From positions 1 to 38,443 of the forward strand of contig CBDUYN010000094.1 in the NCBI GenBank assembly GCA_965371445.1: a stretch of DNA of 38,443 nt, written 5' to 3'. The DNA is from DASWIG01 sp965371445 (GTDB taxonomy: Bacteria; Acidobacteriota; Thermoanaerobaculia; Multivoradales; J023). Below, piece after piece: positions 19,191 through 26,638 of the stretch; position 1 is the stretch's first letter, and each line of letters starts with the position of its first letter. The notes below the pieces were generated by a model that made no database searches, was not told the DNA's origin, and was given only the letters and a program-made list of their open reading frames with translations. Made by a program: the position numbers and the translations under genes.

Positions 19191-19784
19191 ATGACGGCCG
19201 TGGAGATGACCATCGAAGAGACCGGACCGCTGAGCGACGCTCAGCTCCTGGCGCGATCCCGCGCCGACGACTCGGAGGCCTTTGGCCAGCTGGTGGACCG
19301 CCACAAGGACCTGGTGGTCAACTACCTGGCCCGCCTCACGGGGAGCCGTGACCGTGCCGAGGACTTCGCCCAGGAGACCTTCGTACGCTTCTACCAGACG
19401 CTCGGACGTTACCGCGAAGAAGGACAGATGAAAGCCTACCTGCTGCGTATCGCCACCAACCTCGTCCGTAGCGAGGAGCGCCGCCGCCGGCGCTGGCAGC
19501 TGCTCCGGCCCTTCTTTTCGTCGAACGGTCACGCCACGGACCCTGGGCCCCACGAGGAGCTCGTGGCCGTCGAGGAGCAGCGGCAGGTGAGTCGGGCGCT
19601 CGCCGAGGTCGACCTCACCTACCGCGTGCCGCTGGTGCTGCGGGAGATCGAGGATCGCTCGTACCACGAGATCGCCGAGATCCTGGGGCTGAACGTCGGG
19701 ACCGTGAAGTCGCGTCTGAACCGCGGACGCCACCTCTTGCGCCAGAAGCTCGAGCCCTATTGGCTAAACGGAGGTTGCTCATGA
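19191..19784 (+). CDS. ECF-family RNA polymerase sigma factor
   Basis: 197 residues from the ATG at 19191. Sigma region 2 is clear (AFGQLVDRHKDLVVNYLARL, RAEDFAQETFVRFYQ), followed by a basic linker and sigma region 4 (VPLVLREIEDRSYHEIAEIL, GLNVGTVKSRLNRGR). An in-frame ATG exists at 19173, but the GGAG at 19182-19185 serves 19191, and the predicted ECF promoter would initiate after 19173. Its stop overlaps the next start (ATGA, 19781-19784), giving tight coupling to an anti-sigma-like gene. Likely role: envelope or stress-responsive transcription, held by the membrane protein encoded next. Confidence 0.93.
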   Translation: MTAVEMTIEETGPLSDAQLLARSRADDSEAFGQLVDRHKDLVVNYLARLTGSRDRAEDFAQETFVRFYQTLGRYREEGQMKAYLLRIATNLVRSEERRRRRWQLLRPFFSSNGHATDPGPHEELVAVEEQRQVSRALAEVDLTYRVPLVLREIEDRSYHEIAEILGLNVGTVKSRLNRGRHLLRQKLEPYWLNGGCS

Positions 19785-20272
19785 ACGACAACCAGAAGCT
19801 CTCCGAGCTCCTGCGCTCCCTGCCCCGCGAAGAGGCTTCGCCGTATTTCACGGCAGGCGTGATGCGGCGCCTGCGCGACGCCGAGGGCCGCCGCCGGTTT
19901 CAGCCCATCGAGCGCTTCGTGGTCGCGGCGGCGGCCTTGGCGCTCGTCGCGGCGGCGGGCCTGGGTCTAAACGAGCTACGCCTTGAGCGCGAGCGTGCCC
20001 AGGAGCGTCAGGCCGCGCTCACCCGGCTCGATGCCCTCGAAGCCGAACGGGCGGCGCTCGAAGCGGAGCTTGCGGCACTGCGCCGCACAGCCCGAGCCGC
20101 ACAACCCATGCATCTCACCAGCACCCGCGGCTACGACGTCGTGCTCGACATGACGCGTCTCGCCCGGCGCGCCCGGGAACGCTCCGCAGCGACGCTGCCG
20201 GCCATGAACCGAAACAGCTCACAAATCCGAACGCCCTACGTCCCCGCTTCCCAAGGAGAGAACCGACGATGA
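19781..20272 (+). CDS. Putative anti-sigma factor, single-pass membrane protein with coiled coil
   Basis: 163 residues from an ATG overlapping the sigma stop by 4 nt, with GAGGTT just before it. A short cytoplasmic segment (about 1-45: LSELLRSLPREEASPYFTAG) precedes one TM helix (about 47-65, FVVAAAALALVAAAGLGLN), then a charged coiled coil (LEAERAALEAELAALRR), then a Ser/Thr/Pro-rich tail. No HxxxCxxC zinc-binding anti-sigma motif is present, so the assignment rests on topology and on position between an ECF sigma and a PDZ protein. It overlaps the PDZ gene start by 4 nt. Alternative: an adaptor unrelated to sigma control. Confidence 0.75.
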   Translation: MNDNQKLSELLRSLPREEASPYFTAGVMRRLRDAEGRRRFQPIERFVVAAAALALVAAAGLGLNELRLERERAQERQAALTRLDALEAERAALEAELAALRRTARAAQPMHLTSTRGYDVVLDMTRLARRARERSAATLPAMNRNSSQIRTPYVPASQGENRR

Positions 20273-21042
20273 GAGCCAAAACCCCTGTAGCCCTCCTCGT
20301 GACCTTCCTGCTTGCTCTGGGCCTGACCGCTCTTGCCCAGGACGAGGAGGAGCATCACGGAACCCCGCACCGCGTCGACTGCAAAAAAATCATCGAGCTC
20401 CGCGGTGGCGACACCGGCGCGTTCACCATGCGGCTGGGCAGCCACGGCTATCTCGGCGTCGAGATGAGCGCGCTGACCCCGGAGCTGCTGGCGCACTTCG
20501 GCGTCGCGGGCGAGCACGGCGTCCTCGTCTCCCGGGTCGAGGATGACTCTCCGGCCGCGGCGGCGGGGCTTCTAGTCGGTGACGTCGTCACCCGCTTGGA
20601 CGGCGAAGACGTGACCTCGACGGGACGCCTGGCCCGCCTCGTCCGCGCCCGGGAAGAGGGCGACGTCTTCGACGTCGAGTACTGGCGCGACGCCAAGGTG
20701 TCGACCGCCGTCGTCACCCTCGCCGAACGCGAGCGCTGCGGTTTCGACTTCAACGAGTTGATCGACATCAACCTGGGAGACATGCACTTCGACTTCGACT
20801 TCTCGCAATTAGAGAACCTTCCCGACGTGATGAAGCTCAACGAGGAAGCCATCGGCGAGGCCATGAAGCGCCTCGAGGAGGTGCTGGAGTCGGGCGAGCT
20901 CGCGGGCCACCTGAAGCGTCTCGAGGACGTCAACCTCCACGAGATCGAAGAACACCTCGAGAGGGTCCACGAGAGGCTCCGGGACCTGGAGGTCGAGATC
21001 GCCGACGAGAAGGAAAAGGTGAAGGAAGACGACGTCTCCTAG
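20269..21042 (+). CDS. Secreted PDZ-domain protein of the sigma operon
   Basis: 257 residues. Signal peptide about 1-23 (VALLVTFLLALGLTALAQ), then an acidic linker, one PDZ domain (about 63-155: GYLGVEMSALTPELLAHFGV, VSRVEDDSPAAAAGLLVGD, VVTRLDGEDVTS), and a C-terminal highly charged helical region (about 185-257) likely to form a coiled coil. There is no trypsin-like protease domain, unlike DegP or MucD that often accompany sigma-E-type systems, so it probably senses or scaffolds rather than cleaves. AAGGAGAG precedes the start. The gene overlaps the end of the convergent HDAC gene by 4 nt, and its transcription terminator lies inside that gene. Confidence 0.85.
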   Translation: MRAKTPVALLVTFLLALGLTALAQDEEEHHGTPHRVDCKKIIELRGGDTGAFTMRLGSHGYLGVEMSALTPELLAHFGVAGEHGVLVSRVEDDSPAAAAGLLVGDVVTRLDGEDVTSTGRLARLVRAREEGDVFDVEYWRDAKVSTAVVTLAERERCGFDFNELIDINLGDMHFDFDFSQLENLPDVMKLNEEAIGEAMKRLEEVLESGELAGHLKRLEDVNLHEIEEHLERVHERLRDLEVEIADEKEKVKEDDVS

Positions 21043-22868
21043 TGCTCGGAGCCGTCCAGCAACCGCAAGCGAAGCTCCGGCGCTTGATCGCCGGAGCTTT
21101 TTGTATTCATCTTTGCCTTCAACCGTTCGTTGATCGGCGCCACCATGGGCGCCGGTTGCCATTTGAAGGCTTCGCCGGTCGCCTCGTCGATCACCCGTCC
21201 CTCGGCCACGGCGCGGCTCGCCTCGCCGATCGGCATGTCGCCGAAAAGCTTGCGCAGCGCCTCGTAACGCAGGCGCGCCTCTTCCTCCAGAAAGTAAAGG
21301 TACCCGTGCCACTGGACGGCGATATGGTACTGCGACGGTACGAAGCCGACTCCGTCGAGGTGGAGCCGCTCGCAGACCATGGCGAGAAGCGCCACGACGT
21401 CTTTCAACATGCCGAGCCCAGGGTGGGTCTGCCCCGGTAGCGGACGCCGGCTTACCTCGGAGAAGCTGGCGCGCGGGTTTTGCAGCAGGAGCCACTCGAT
21501 CGACAGGAGCTCCATGTCGCCGACCGTCCGCCGGTCGCGGCGCAGGCGTAGCTCCACCAAGACCTCCTCGCGGTCCGGAGCGCCGAAGATCCGTAGCGTG
21601 TGCCCGGCCGGGTCGTCCAGGTCGAAGTCGAGCGTCGGGTGGACGAATCCGAGGTCGCGGAGCCGGTCGAGGATCCCCGAGCGCTCGAGGACGAGCTCGA
21701 TGCCGTGACGGGTGTAGAAGCTCAGGAATCGGGTCTCCTTGTGGAAGCCCGCACCGGGCAGGAAGAGGTCCTCCTCGGTGAAACCGAAGCTCGTGTCGCT
21801 CGCCGCGCCGGAGAGCTCGGCGGAGCTGAAGAGCCCGGAGATGTAGCGGTAGCGCTTCAGGGTCATCACGTCGGTCGTCGGCGGCTCGATCGCCCCGCGC
21901 TCGCCGAAGGGGTCGGAGAGGAAGCGCGCCGTGTAGCGCCAGGACTCGCGGCTGTAGCCTCCGGCCAGCACCATGGCGAGAGGGATCCGGTGACGGCGCC
22001 GGCGCGCCAGCCGGGCGACGAGGGTGTCGCGGCGGCGCATTCCCTCGGGGGTGATTTGCCAGTCGCCCAAACGGTCCTCCCGCGCCGGGTCGGTGCCCGC
22101 GACGTAGACCACGAGCTGCGGCCGAAAGCTCTTGAAGAGTGCCGGCAGGCGCGACTCGACCGCCTCCAGGTACTTGTCGTCCTCGACCTTGGAGCCGAGC
22201 TCGACGCTCGTGGCCTCCTCGCCGTCGTCGGTCGCGTCCCAGTGAGCCGCGTGGACCGAGAAGGTATGGACCTCGCGGTCGCCGGCAAAGATGGCCCGCG
22301 TCCCGTCGCCGTCGTGGAGGTCGAGGTCGACGACGAGGACGCGCCCCGAAAAGCCCCGGACGCGGGCCTCGGCGATGGCGACGGCGACGTCGTTCATGAG
22401 GCAGAACCCGCCGCCGCGTCCGGCGTGGGCGTGGTGGAAACCGCCGCCGAGGTTGACGGCGAAGCCTCTGGCGAGGGCAAGCTTGACGGCGAGGATCGTC
22501 CCTCCGGCCTGGAGGCGCTGGATGTCGATCAGCCGGTCGACCTGGTGATCGCTGATCTCCACACCCATGATCGAGGTCAACGTTTCGACCTCGTGGAGGG
22601 ATTCCAGGTGTTCCGGCGGGTGGATCCGCCGGAGCGCCTTCAACGTCACCGGCAGCGGCTTGTGGACGTCGCAGGGCGCCACCAGGCCCTCGGAGGCGAG
22701 GAAGGCGAGGATGCGCTCGGCCCGCAGATCGTCGTGGGGGACGTTGGGAAACCCGGCGTTGTAGCCCTCGTGGTAGACGACGTGGAAGTGGGGGCTGCGC
22801 AGCCAGCGCCAGAAGCGGCGCCAGTTGCGGCGGACAAAGAGCGGCGCGAGGCGCCGGAGGCGGCTCAA
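21039..22868 (-). CDS. Histone-deacetylase-family hydrolase with a long C-terminal extension
   Basis: About 609 residues from the TTG at 22868, which overlaps the Smr stop (TTGA); a TTG at 22913 is an alternative. The HDAC/acetoin-utilisation fold occupies roughly 25-320. The zinc and charge-relay residues are present: His145-His146 in GGGFHHAHAG, GFCLMND, Asp183 and His185 in VVDLDLHDGDG, the later Asp in VAGTDPAREDRLGD, and LAGGYS. Such enzymes remove acetyl or acyl groups from lysines, polyamines or small molecules. The last ~280 residues are not part of the HDAC fold and contain LLLQNPRASF, RPLPGQTHPGLGM and VPSQYHIAVQWHGYLYFL; I do not recognise this domain. It is probably co-transcribed behind the Smr gene. 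Confidence 0.88.
   Translation of the reverse strand: MSRLRRLAPLFVRRNWRRFWRWLRSPHFHVVYHEGYNAGFPNVPHDDLRAERILAFLASEGLVAPCDVHKPLPVTLKALRRIHPPEHLESLHEVETLTSIMGVEISDHQVDRLIDIQRLQAGGTILAVKLALARGFAVNLGGGFHHAHAGRGGGFCLMNDVAVAIAEARVRGFSGRVLVVDLDLHDGDGTRAIFAGDREVHTFSVHAAHWDATDDGEEATSVELGSKVEDDKYLEAVESRLPALFKSFRPQLVVYVAGTDPAREDRLGDWQITPEGMRRRDTLVARLARRRRHRIPLAMVLAGGYSRESWRYTARFLSDPFGERGAIEPPTTDVMTLKRYRYISGLFSSAELSGAASDTSFGFTEEDLFLPGAGFHKETRFLSFYTRHGIELVLERSGILDRLRDLGFVHPTLDFDLDDPAGHTLRIFGAPDREEVLVELRLRRDRRTVGDMELLSIEWLLLQNPRASFSEVSRRPLPGQTHPGLGMLKDVVALLAMVCERLHLDGVGFVPSQYHIAVQWHGYLYFLEEEARLRYEALRKLFGDMPIGEASRAVAEGRVIDEATGEAFKWQPAPMVAPINERLKAKMNTKSSGDQAPELRLRLLDGSEH
21072..21102 (+). terminator. Rho-independent terminator of the sigma-PDZ operon, inside the opposing gene
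   Basis: An 11 bp stem (AAGCTCCGGCG pairing with CGCCGGAGCTT) around a 6 nt CTTGAT loop, overlapping and followed by a run of five T (21098-21102). It starts 29 nt after the PDZ stop and lies within the coding sequence of the convergent HDAC-family gene, where the same bases encode KSSGDQAPEL. Confidence 0.85.
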
Positions 22869-23176
22869 GGCTCCGCCTCGCCCTCGCCGAGCTCGACCCA
22901 GGTCGCCCCCCAACCCCCCGACTCGCCCGGCGGATCGCCGTAGGCGAGGACCCGGGGGTCGCGTTCGAGGACCTTGCGAACCGTGCGCCGCTGCACCCCA
23001 ACGCCCTTGCCGTGGATGATGCGGAGCTTGCGCAGCCCCTTCTCCCAGGCCAGGTCTAGGTAGTCGTGGACCAGGTCCTTGACCTCCGACGGATGGAAGG
23101 TATGCAGATCGAGGACGTCGGTGACCTCGAATTCCATGACGCCGTCGTTCTCGGTGTCGTCCGTGGGCTCGCTCAT
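22865..23176 (-). CDS. Small Smr-domain protein
   Basis: 103 residues. An acidic N-terminus is followed by a compact Smr domain (about 15-98) with DLHTFHP near its start and the central IIHGKGVG loop. Stand-alone Smr domains are linked to nucleic-acid nicking and, in recent work, to cleavage of mRNA at stalled ribosomes. DLH and HGKG-type motifs are the usual active-site elements and both are intact. The frame ends inside the start region of the HDAC-family gene (4 nt overlap with its TTG start), so the two are translationally coupled. An extended -10 motif sits 9 nt before the start codon. Confidence 0.85.
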   Translation of the reverse strand: MSEPTDDTENDGVMEFEVTDVLDLHTFHPSEVKDLVHDYLDLAWEKGLRKLRIIHGKGVGVQRRTVRKVLERDPRVLAYGDPPGESGGWGATWVELGEGEAEP

Positions 23177-23185
23177 CGTCCGTCG

Positions 23186-23194
23186 ATTCTAGCA
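23186..23194 (-). promoter_or_regulatory. Extended -10 (TGCTAGAAT) at the Smr start
   Basis: On the minus strand TGC-TAGAAT ends 9 nt before the Smr ATG. No clear -35 is visible. The spacing implies a leaderless or nearly leaderless transcript. Confidence 0.45.
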
Positions 23195-23203
23195 GCTGCT
23201 CGG

Positions 23204-23320
23204 CTATCCTGGAGCGGAGGACCCAAACGCAGCTCTAGAAAGGAGACCGTCACCGAGCTCTACCGGCTCGATCGTGTAGCCGCTCGGATCGATCATCGTC
23301 AGAAACGCACAGCGGCGCAT
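23204..23320 (-). pseudogene. Possible 38-codon remnant resembling the start of an ATP-grasp-type gene
   Basis: A short frame with AGGA 8 nt before its ATG encodes MRRCAFLTMIDPSGYTIE and then unrelated sequence to a stop. The opening resembles the N-terminus of some ATP-grasp (RimK-like) proteins, but this is from memory and the match is short. It lies between the DUF599 stop and the Smr promoter. It may be a decayed gene start or chance. Confidence 0.25.
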
Positions 23321-23340
23321 AGCAGGATTCCTAAGCTCGG

Positions 23341-24009
23341 TTACCGCCGGAAATCCTGAAATACCACGAATTTCAGCGCCCAAAAAAGGGTCAGCAAGAC
23401 GAACAGCCTGGAGTCGAAAAGCCAGGCAAGAAGTGGAAAGGCCGCGTAAAACGACCGCACCCCAAGTGTATATCGGTGCGACGCCTTGTTGATCAGGTCC
23501 GAAAAATACTCCACCGCAGATCCGAAGTGCCTCTCGACGAGGTCGGGATCGGCTCCGATGACCATGACGAAGTGTCCCAGGTGTCTAAGCGCCGTCATGC
23601 AAAAGGAGAAGGCGATGGCGAAGACCACGATCAGCAAATAGAGCTTCACCCGGAGAGCCCCGGGATGGGCGTCCCAGTCGCTCGGATGAGGCGCTCGGCC
23701 TTCAAACTCCGGCAGCCGGATGAGCAGGTTCGACGTGATGCCCAAGAGGATCAGCGCCGAGGAGACCAGGATGGAATTGACCATCGTCAGGTTCCGCGTC
23801 TGCTGAGCGGCCATGACGACGTCGCCGCGAGCGATCAACCGCTCGATCCACGACCTGCGGAGGTCGTCGATGCGGCCCCTGGCCGTCCGTGACGGCTGAC
23901 GGCTGGCGATCCAAGGATAGACGGTGTGGTAGATCGGAAAAACCAGCAGGAAAAGCGCAAACCCTGTTACGTCCCAGGCCGACTGGAAGGGTGAGAGCCA
24001 CTCTTGCAT
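23341..24009 (-). CDS. DUF599 family membrane protein
   Basis: 222 residues from the ATG at 24009, chosen because AGGAGG lies 9 nt upstream; an earlier in-frame start at 24063 has no such site. About four TM segments: near 12-32 (VTGFALFLLVFPIYHTVYPW), 75-98 (SILVSSALILLGITSNLL), 120-143 and 185-220. The loop RRSWIERLIARGDVVMAAQQ followed by TRNLTMVN matches the DUF599 pattern (R-x-x-W-hydrophobic, then NL). The family is uncharacterised. It is transcribed divergently from lon, with facing promoters. Confidence 0.8.
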   Translation of the reverse strand: MQEWLSPFQSAWDVTGFALFLLVFPIYHTVYPWIASRQPSRTARGRIDDLRRSWIERLIARGDVVMAAQQTRNLTMVNSILVSSALILLGITSNLLIRLPEFEGRAPHPSDWDAHPGALRVKLYLLIVVFAIAFSFCMTALRHLGHFVMVIGADPDLVERHFGSAVEYFSDLINKASHRYTLGVRSFYAAFPLLAWLFDSRLFVLLTLFWALKFVVFQDFRR

Positions 24010-24083
24010 CGCCTCTTGCCTCCTACGCTCCTGGTTGCCGACGTCCTGATCCAGGGGCGCCACCGGTGGACGCCGCAGTCTCG

Positions 24084-24112
24084 ATCCTACCGCACATCGC
24101 CGTGCCTGGCCA
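24084..24112 (-). promoter_or_regulatory. Promoter of the DUF599 gene
   Basis: On the minus strand TGGCCA, 17 nt spacer, TAGGAT (24089-24084). Leader ~68 nt. Its -35 shares the CTGGCCAG palindrome with the -35 of the divergent lon promoter. Confidence 0.45.
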
Positions 24113-24134
24113 GGAAAACGCCAGGTGCTAGGAT
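24106..24134 (+). promoter_or_regulatory. Promoter of lon
   Basis: CTGGCC (24106-24111), 17 nt spacer, TAGGAT (24129-24134) preceded by TGC, i.e. an extended -10. Leader ~42 nt, containing AGGAG before the ATG. Confidence 0.45.
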
Positions 24135-24182
24135 ATCCACCGCCGCGAACGCCACCAGGAGCCTTCTTAGGAGAAACAGGTG

Positions 24183-26573
24183 ATGAGCCACGAAAGCGTG
24201 CTGCCGGTCCTGACGACGCGCAACTCGGTCCTCTTTCCCCACGTCGCCCAGTCGGTGACGCTGGAACGGCCGCGCTCGCTCGCCGCGGTGGAAGCGGCGC
24301 TACGCAGCGAGGACCGTCTGGTGGCGGTTTTCGCCCAGCACGATCCGCGCGTCGACGAGCCGCGCTTGGAGAACCTCTACCGCGTCGGGACGCAGGCGGC
24401 CGTCAAGCAGCTGACGCGCTCGAAGCAGGGGATCCAGGCCACCCTCCTCGGTCTCGAGCGGATCTCCTTGGGCGCAGGCGCGCCGGGCGACGACCACCTC
24501 CAGGCCGCGGTGGCGCCGCGGCCCACGACGCCGGGCGAGCCCACCGAGCTGGAGGCCCTGCAGCGCCGGGTCCTGGAGCTCGCGGGACGGATCCAGAAAG
24601 CGGCCGGCGTCCTGCCCGGGGCCGACTTCCGCGACGTCGTCGCCCAGCTCGACTCTCCGATGCACCTCGTCTACCTCCTGGGCTCGATGCTCCACCTGAC
24701 GGTCGAAAAAGCCCAGGTGCTGCTCGGGATCGACTCGCAGAGAAAAGCCATGGAGCTCGTGGCGCGCTATCTCTCGCACGACCTCCAGGTCCTGGAGCTG
24801 GAGCAGCAGATCGCCCGCCGGGCGCGCTCGGAGATCGACCGCGAGCAGCGGCAGTACTTCCTGCGCCGGCAGCTCAAGGCGATCCGGGAGGAGCTGGGCG
24901 AGGCCACCCCGGAAGGGGCCGAAGCCGTGGCGCTCAAGAATCGCCTCGACGAGGCCGACCTGCCCGGCGCGGTGCGCCGGGAGGCCGAGCGCGACCTCGA
25001 CCGGCTGGCGAACCTCCCGGCGGCCGCTCCCGACTTCCAGATCCTGCGCGCCCACCTGGAGCTCGTCCTGGAGCTGCCCTGGACGGCCGAGACCAGCGAC
25101 GACCTGGACCTCGCCCATGCCCGGGGAGTCCTCGACGCCGACCACCACGGCCTCGGCGACGTCAAAGAGCGCATCCTGGAGCACCTCGCGGTCCTGAAAT
25201 TGAATCCCGACGCCAAGGCTCCTATCCTCTGCTTCGTCGGCCCGTCCGGGGTGGGCAAGACTTCGCTCGGCACGTCGATCGCCCGCGCCCTCGGGCGCTG
25301 CTTCGAGCGCCTGAGCGTCGGCGGCCTGCGCGACGAGGCGGAGCTGCGCGGCCACCGCCGGACCTACATCGGCGCGCTGCCGGGACGCATCGTCCAGGCC
25401 GTGCGCCGCGCCGGGGTGCGAAACCCCCTCCTGATGCTCGACGAGATCGACAAGATGGGCCGCGACTACCGCGGCGACCCGACGGCGGCGCTCCTGGAGA
25501 TCCTCGATCCGTCGCAGAACCAGACCTTTCGCGACAACTACCTGGAGATGCCCTTCGACCTCTCCAGGGTCTTTTTCATCGCCACCGCCAACGCCGTCGA
25601 CACGCTGAGCCGTCCGCTCCTTGACCGGCTGGAGGTGCTTCGCCTCTCGGGCTACAGCGACGAGGAAAAAGTGGAGATCGCCTGCCGCTACCTTCTGCCC
25701 CGACAGCGCCGCGAGGCGGGTTTGAACGAGGAGCAGTTGGAGGTGCCGCAGGAGACCCTCGCCCTTGTCGTGCGGCGTTACACGCGGGAGGCCGGGGTCC
25801 GGGAGCTGGACCGCATGCTGGGGCGCCTGGCGCGAAAGGTCGCGCTGCGCTGCGCCGAGGACGACTGTCCCCCTCGGGGGATTAAGGGGGGGAGACTCTG
25901 CGGCGACCGCCGGATCGCTCCGGCGGAGCTCGGCGACTTCTTGGGGCCGGAGCGCTTTCAGGCCGAAGACGCGCGGCGCAGCCTGCCGCCGGGGGTCGTC
26001 GCCGGCCTCGCCTGGACGGAGGCCGGCGGCCAGGTGCTCTACGTCGAGGCGGTGCGCTCGCCCCGCGACGAGATGACGCTCACCGGACAGCTCGGCGAGG
26101 TCATGAAGGAGTCGGCGCAGGCGGCGCGCAGCTACGTCCTCTCCCAGGCCGAGGCCCTGGGCATCGACCTCGAGGGGGCGGGTGTGCACGTCCACGTACC
26201 GGCGGGGGCGATCCCCAAGGACGGCCCCTCGGCCGGCGTCACCCTGGCGACGGCCCTGGCGTCGCTCTACGCCGGGGTGCCGGTGCGCCACGACACGGCG
26301 ATGACCGGGGAGATCACCTTGAGCGGCCTGGTGCTGCCGGTGGGCGGAATCCAGGAGAAGGTCCTGGCGGCGCGGCGCGCCGGGCTGCGGCGGGTGATCC
26401 TGCCCAGGGCCAACGAGAAAGACCTCCGCAAGCTCCCGGAGGCGGCGCGGCGCGAGATGGAGATCGTCTTCGCCGAGACCCTTCGCGACGTCCTGATGGT
26501 GGCGTTGCCGGAGGTCGCCGAGCGTCTGGGGATCTCACGCTCCACCGAAATCCCCCCTGCCCCCCTTTCCTAA
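24183..26573 (+). CDS. lon: ATP-dependent Lon protease (LonA type)
   Basis: 796 residues. An N-terminal substrate-binding domain (LPVLTTRNSVLFPHVAQSVT) is followed by a coiled-coil region (DREQRQYFLRRQLKAIREEL), an AAA+ domain with Walker A GPSGVGKTS (Lys359) and LLMLDEIDKMG, and a Ser-Lys protease domain: Ser683 in PKDGPSAGVTLA and Lys726 in GGIQEKVLAARRAG, 43 residues apart as in E. coli Lon. It degrades misfolded and regulatory proteins in the cytoplasm. AGGAG lies 9 nt before the ATG at 24183; a GTG one codon earlier is less well spaced. Two oddities: an in-frame insert (DCPPRGIKGGRL) in the linker between the AAA+ lid and protease domain, encoded by G/C-run repeat DNA, and a C-terminus (IPPAPLS) and stop codon formed by an inverted repeat. 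Confidence 0.96.
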   Translation: MSHESVLPVLTTRNSVLFPHVAQSVTLERPRSLAAVEAALRSEDRLVAVFAQHDPRVDEPRLENLYRVGTQAAVKQLTRSKQGIQATLLGLERISLGAGAPGDDHLQAAVAPRPTTPGEPTELEALQRRVLELAGRIQKAAGVLPGADFRDVVAQLDSPMHLVYLLGSMLHLTVEKAQVLLGIDSQRKAMELVARYLSHDLQVLELEQQIARRARSEIDREQRQYFLRRQLKAIREELGEATPEGAEAVALKNRLDEADLPGAVRREAERDLDRLANLPAAAPDFQILRAHLELVLELPWTAETSDDLDLAHARGVLDADHHGLGDVKERILEHLAVLKLNPDAKAPILCFVGPSGVGKTSLGTSIARALGRCFERLSVGGLRDEAELRGHRRTYIGALPGRIVQAVRRAGVRNPLLMLDEIDKMGRDYRGDPTAALLEILDPSQNQTFRDNYLEMPFDLSRVFFIATANAVDTLSRPLLDRLEVLRLSGYSDEEKVEIACRYLLPRQRREAGLNEEQLEVPQETLALVVRRYTREAGVRELDRMLGRLARKVALRCAEDDCPPRGIKGGRLCGDRRIAPAELGDFLGPERFQAEDARRSLPPGVVAGLAWTEAGGQVLYVEAVRSPRDEMTLTGQLGEVMKESAQAARSYVLSQAEALGIDLEGAGVHVHVPAGAIPKDGPSAGVTLATALASLYAGVPVRHDTAMTGEITLSGLVLPVGGIQEKVLAARRAGLRRVILPRANEKDLRKLPEAARREMEIVFAETLRDVLMVALPEVAERLGISRSTEIPPAPLS
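25868..25892 (+). repeat. G/C-run repeat-like segment inside lon
   Basis: CCCCCTCGGGGG followed by ATTAAGGGGGG, similar in build to the inverted repeat just after lon. It keeps frame and encodes a short insert in Lon's lid-protease linker. Confidence 0.5.
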
Positions 26574-26638
26574 AGGGGGGTTCAGAAAAGAATCCGGAGT
26601 CTGGTCCCCCCTTTAGGAAAGGGGGTTAGGGGGATTTC
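26547..26638. repeat. Long inverted repeat of C/G runs between lon and the M20 gene
   Basis: Left arm 26547-26580 and right arm 26606-26638 are near-perfect reverse complements around a 25 nt centre. Each arm contains its own hairpin (CCCCCCTTTCC-TAAAGGGGGG type). The arms carry the stop codons of both convergent genes: TAA of lon at 26571-26573 and, on the other strand, TAA of the M20 gene at 26628-26626. It probably acts as a bidirectional terminator and looks like a dispersed palindromic element. Confidence 0.8.

Noticed and set aside
21039..22000. GNAT acetyltransferase fold in the HDAC C-terminal extension
   Set aside because: GQTHPGLG only loosely resembles the acetyl-CoA loop (Q/R-x-x-G-x-G/A); spacing does not fit.
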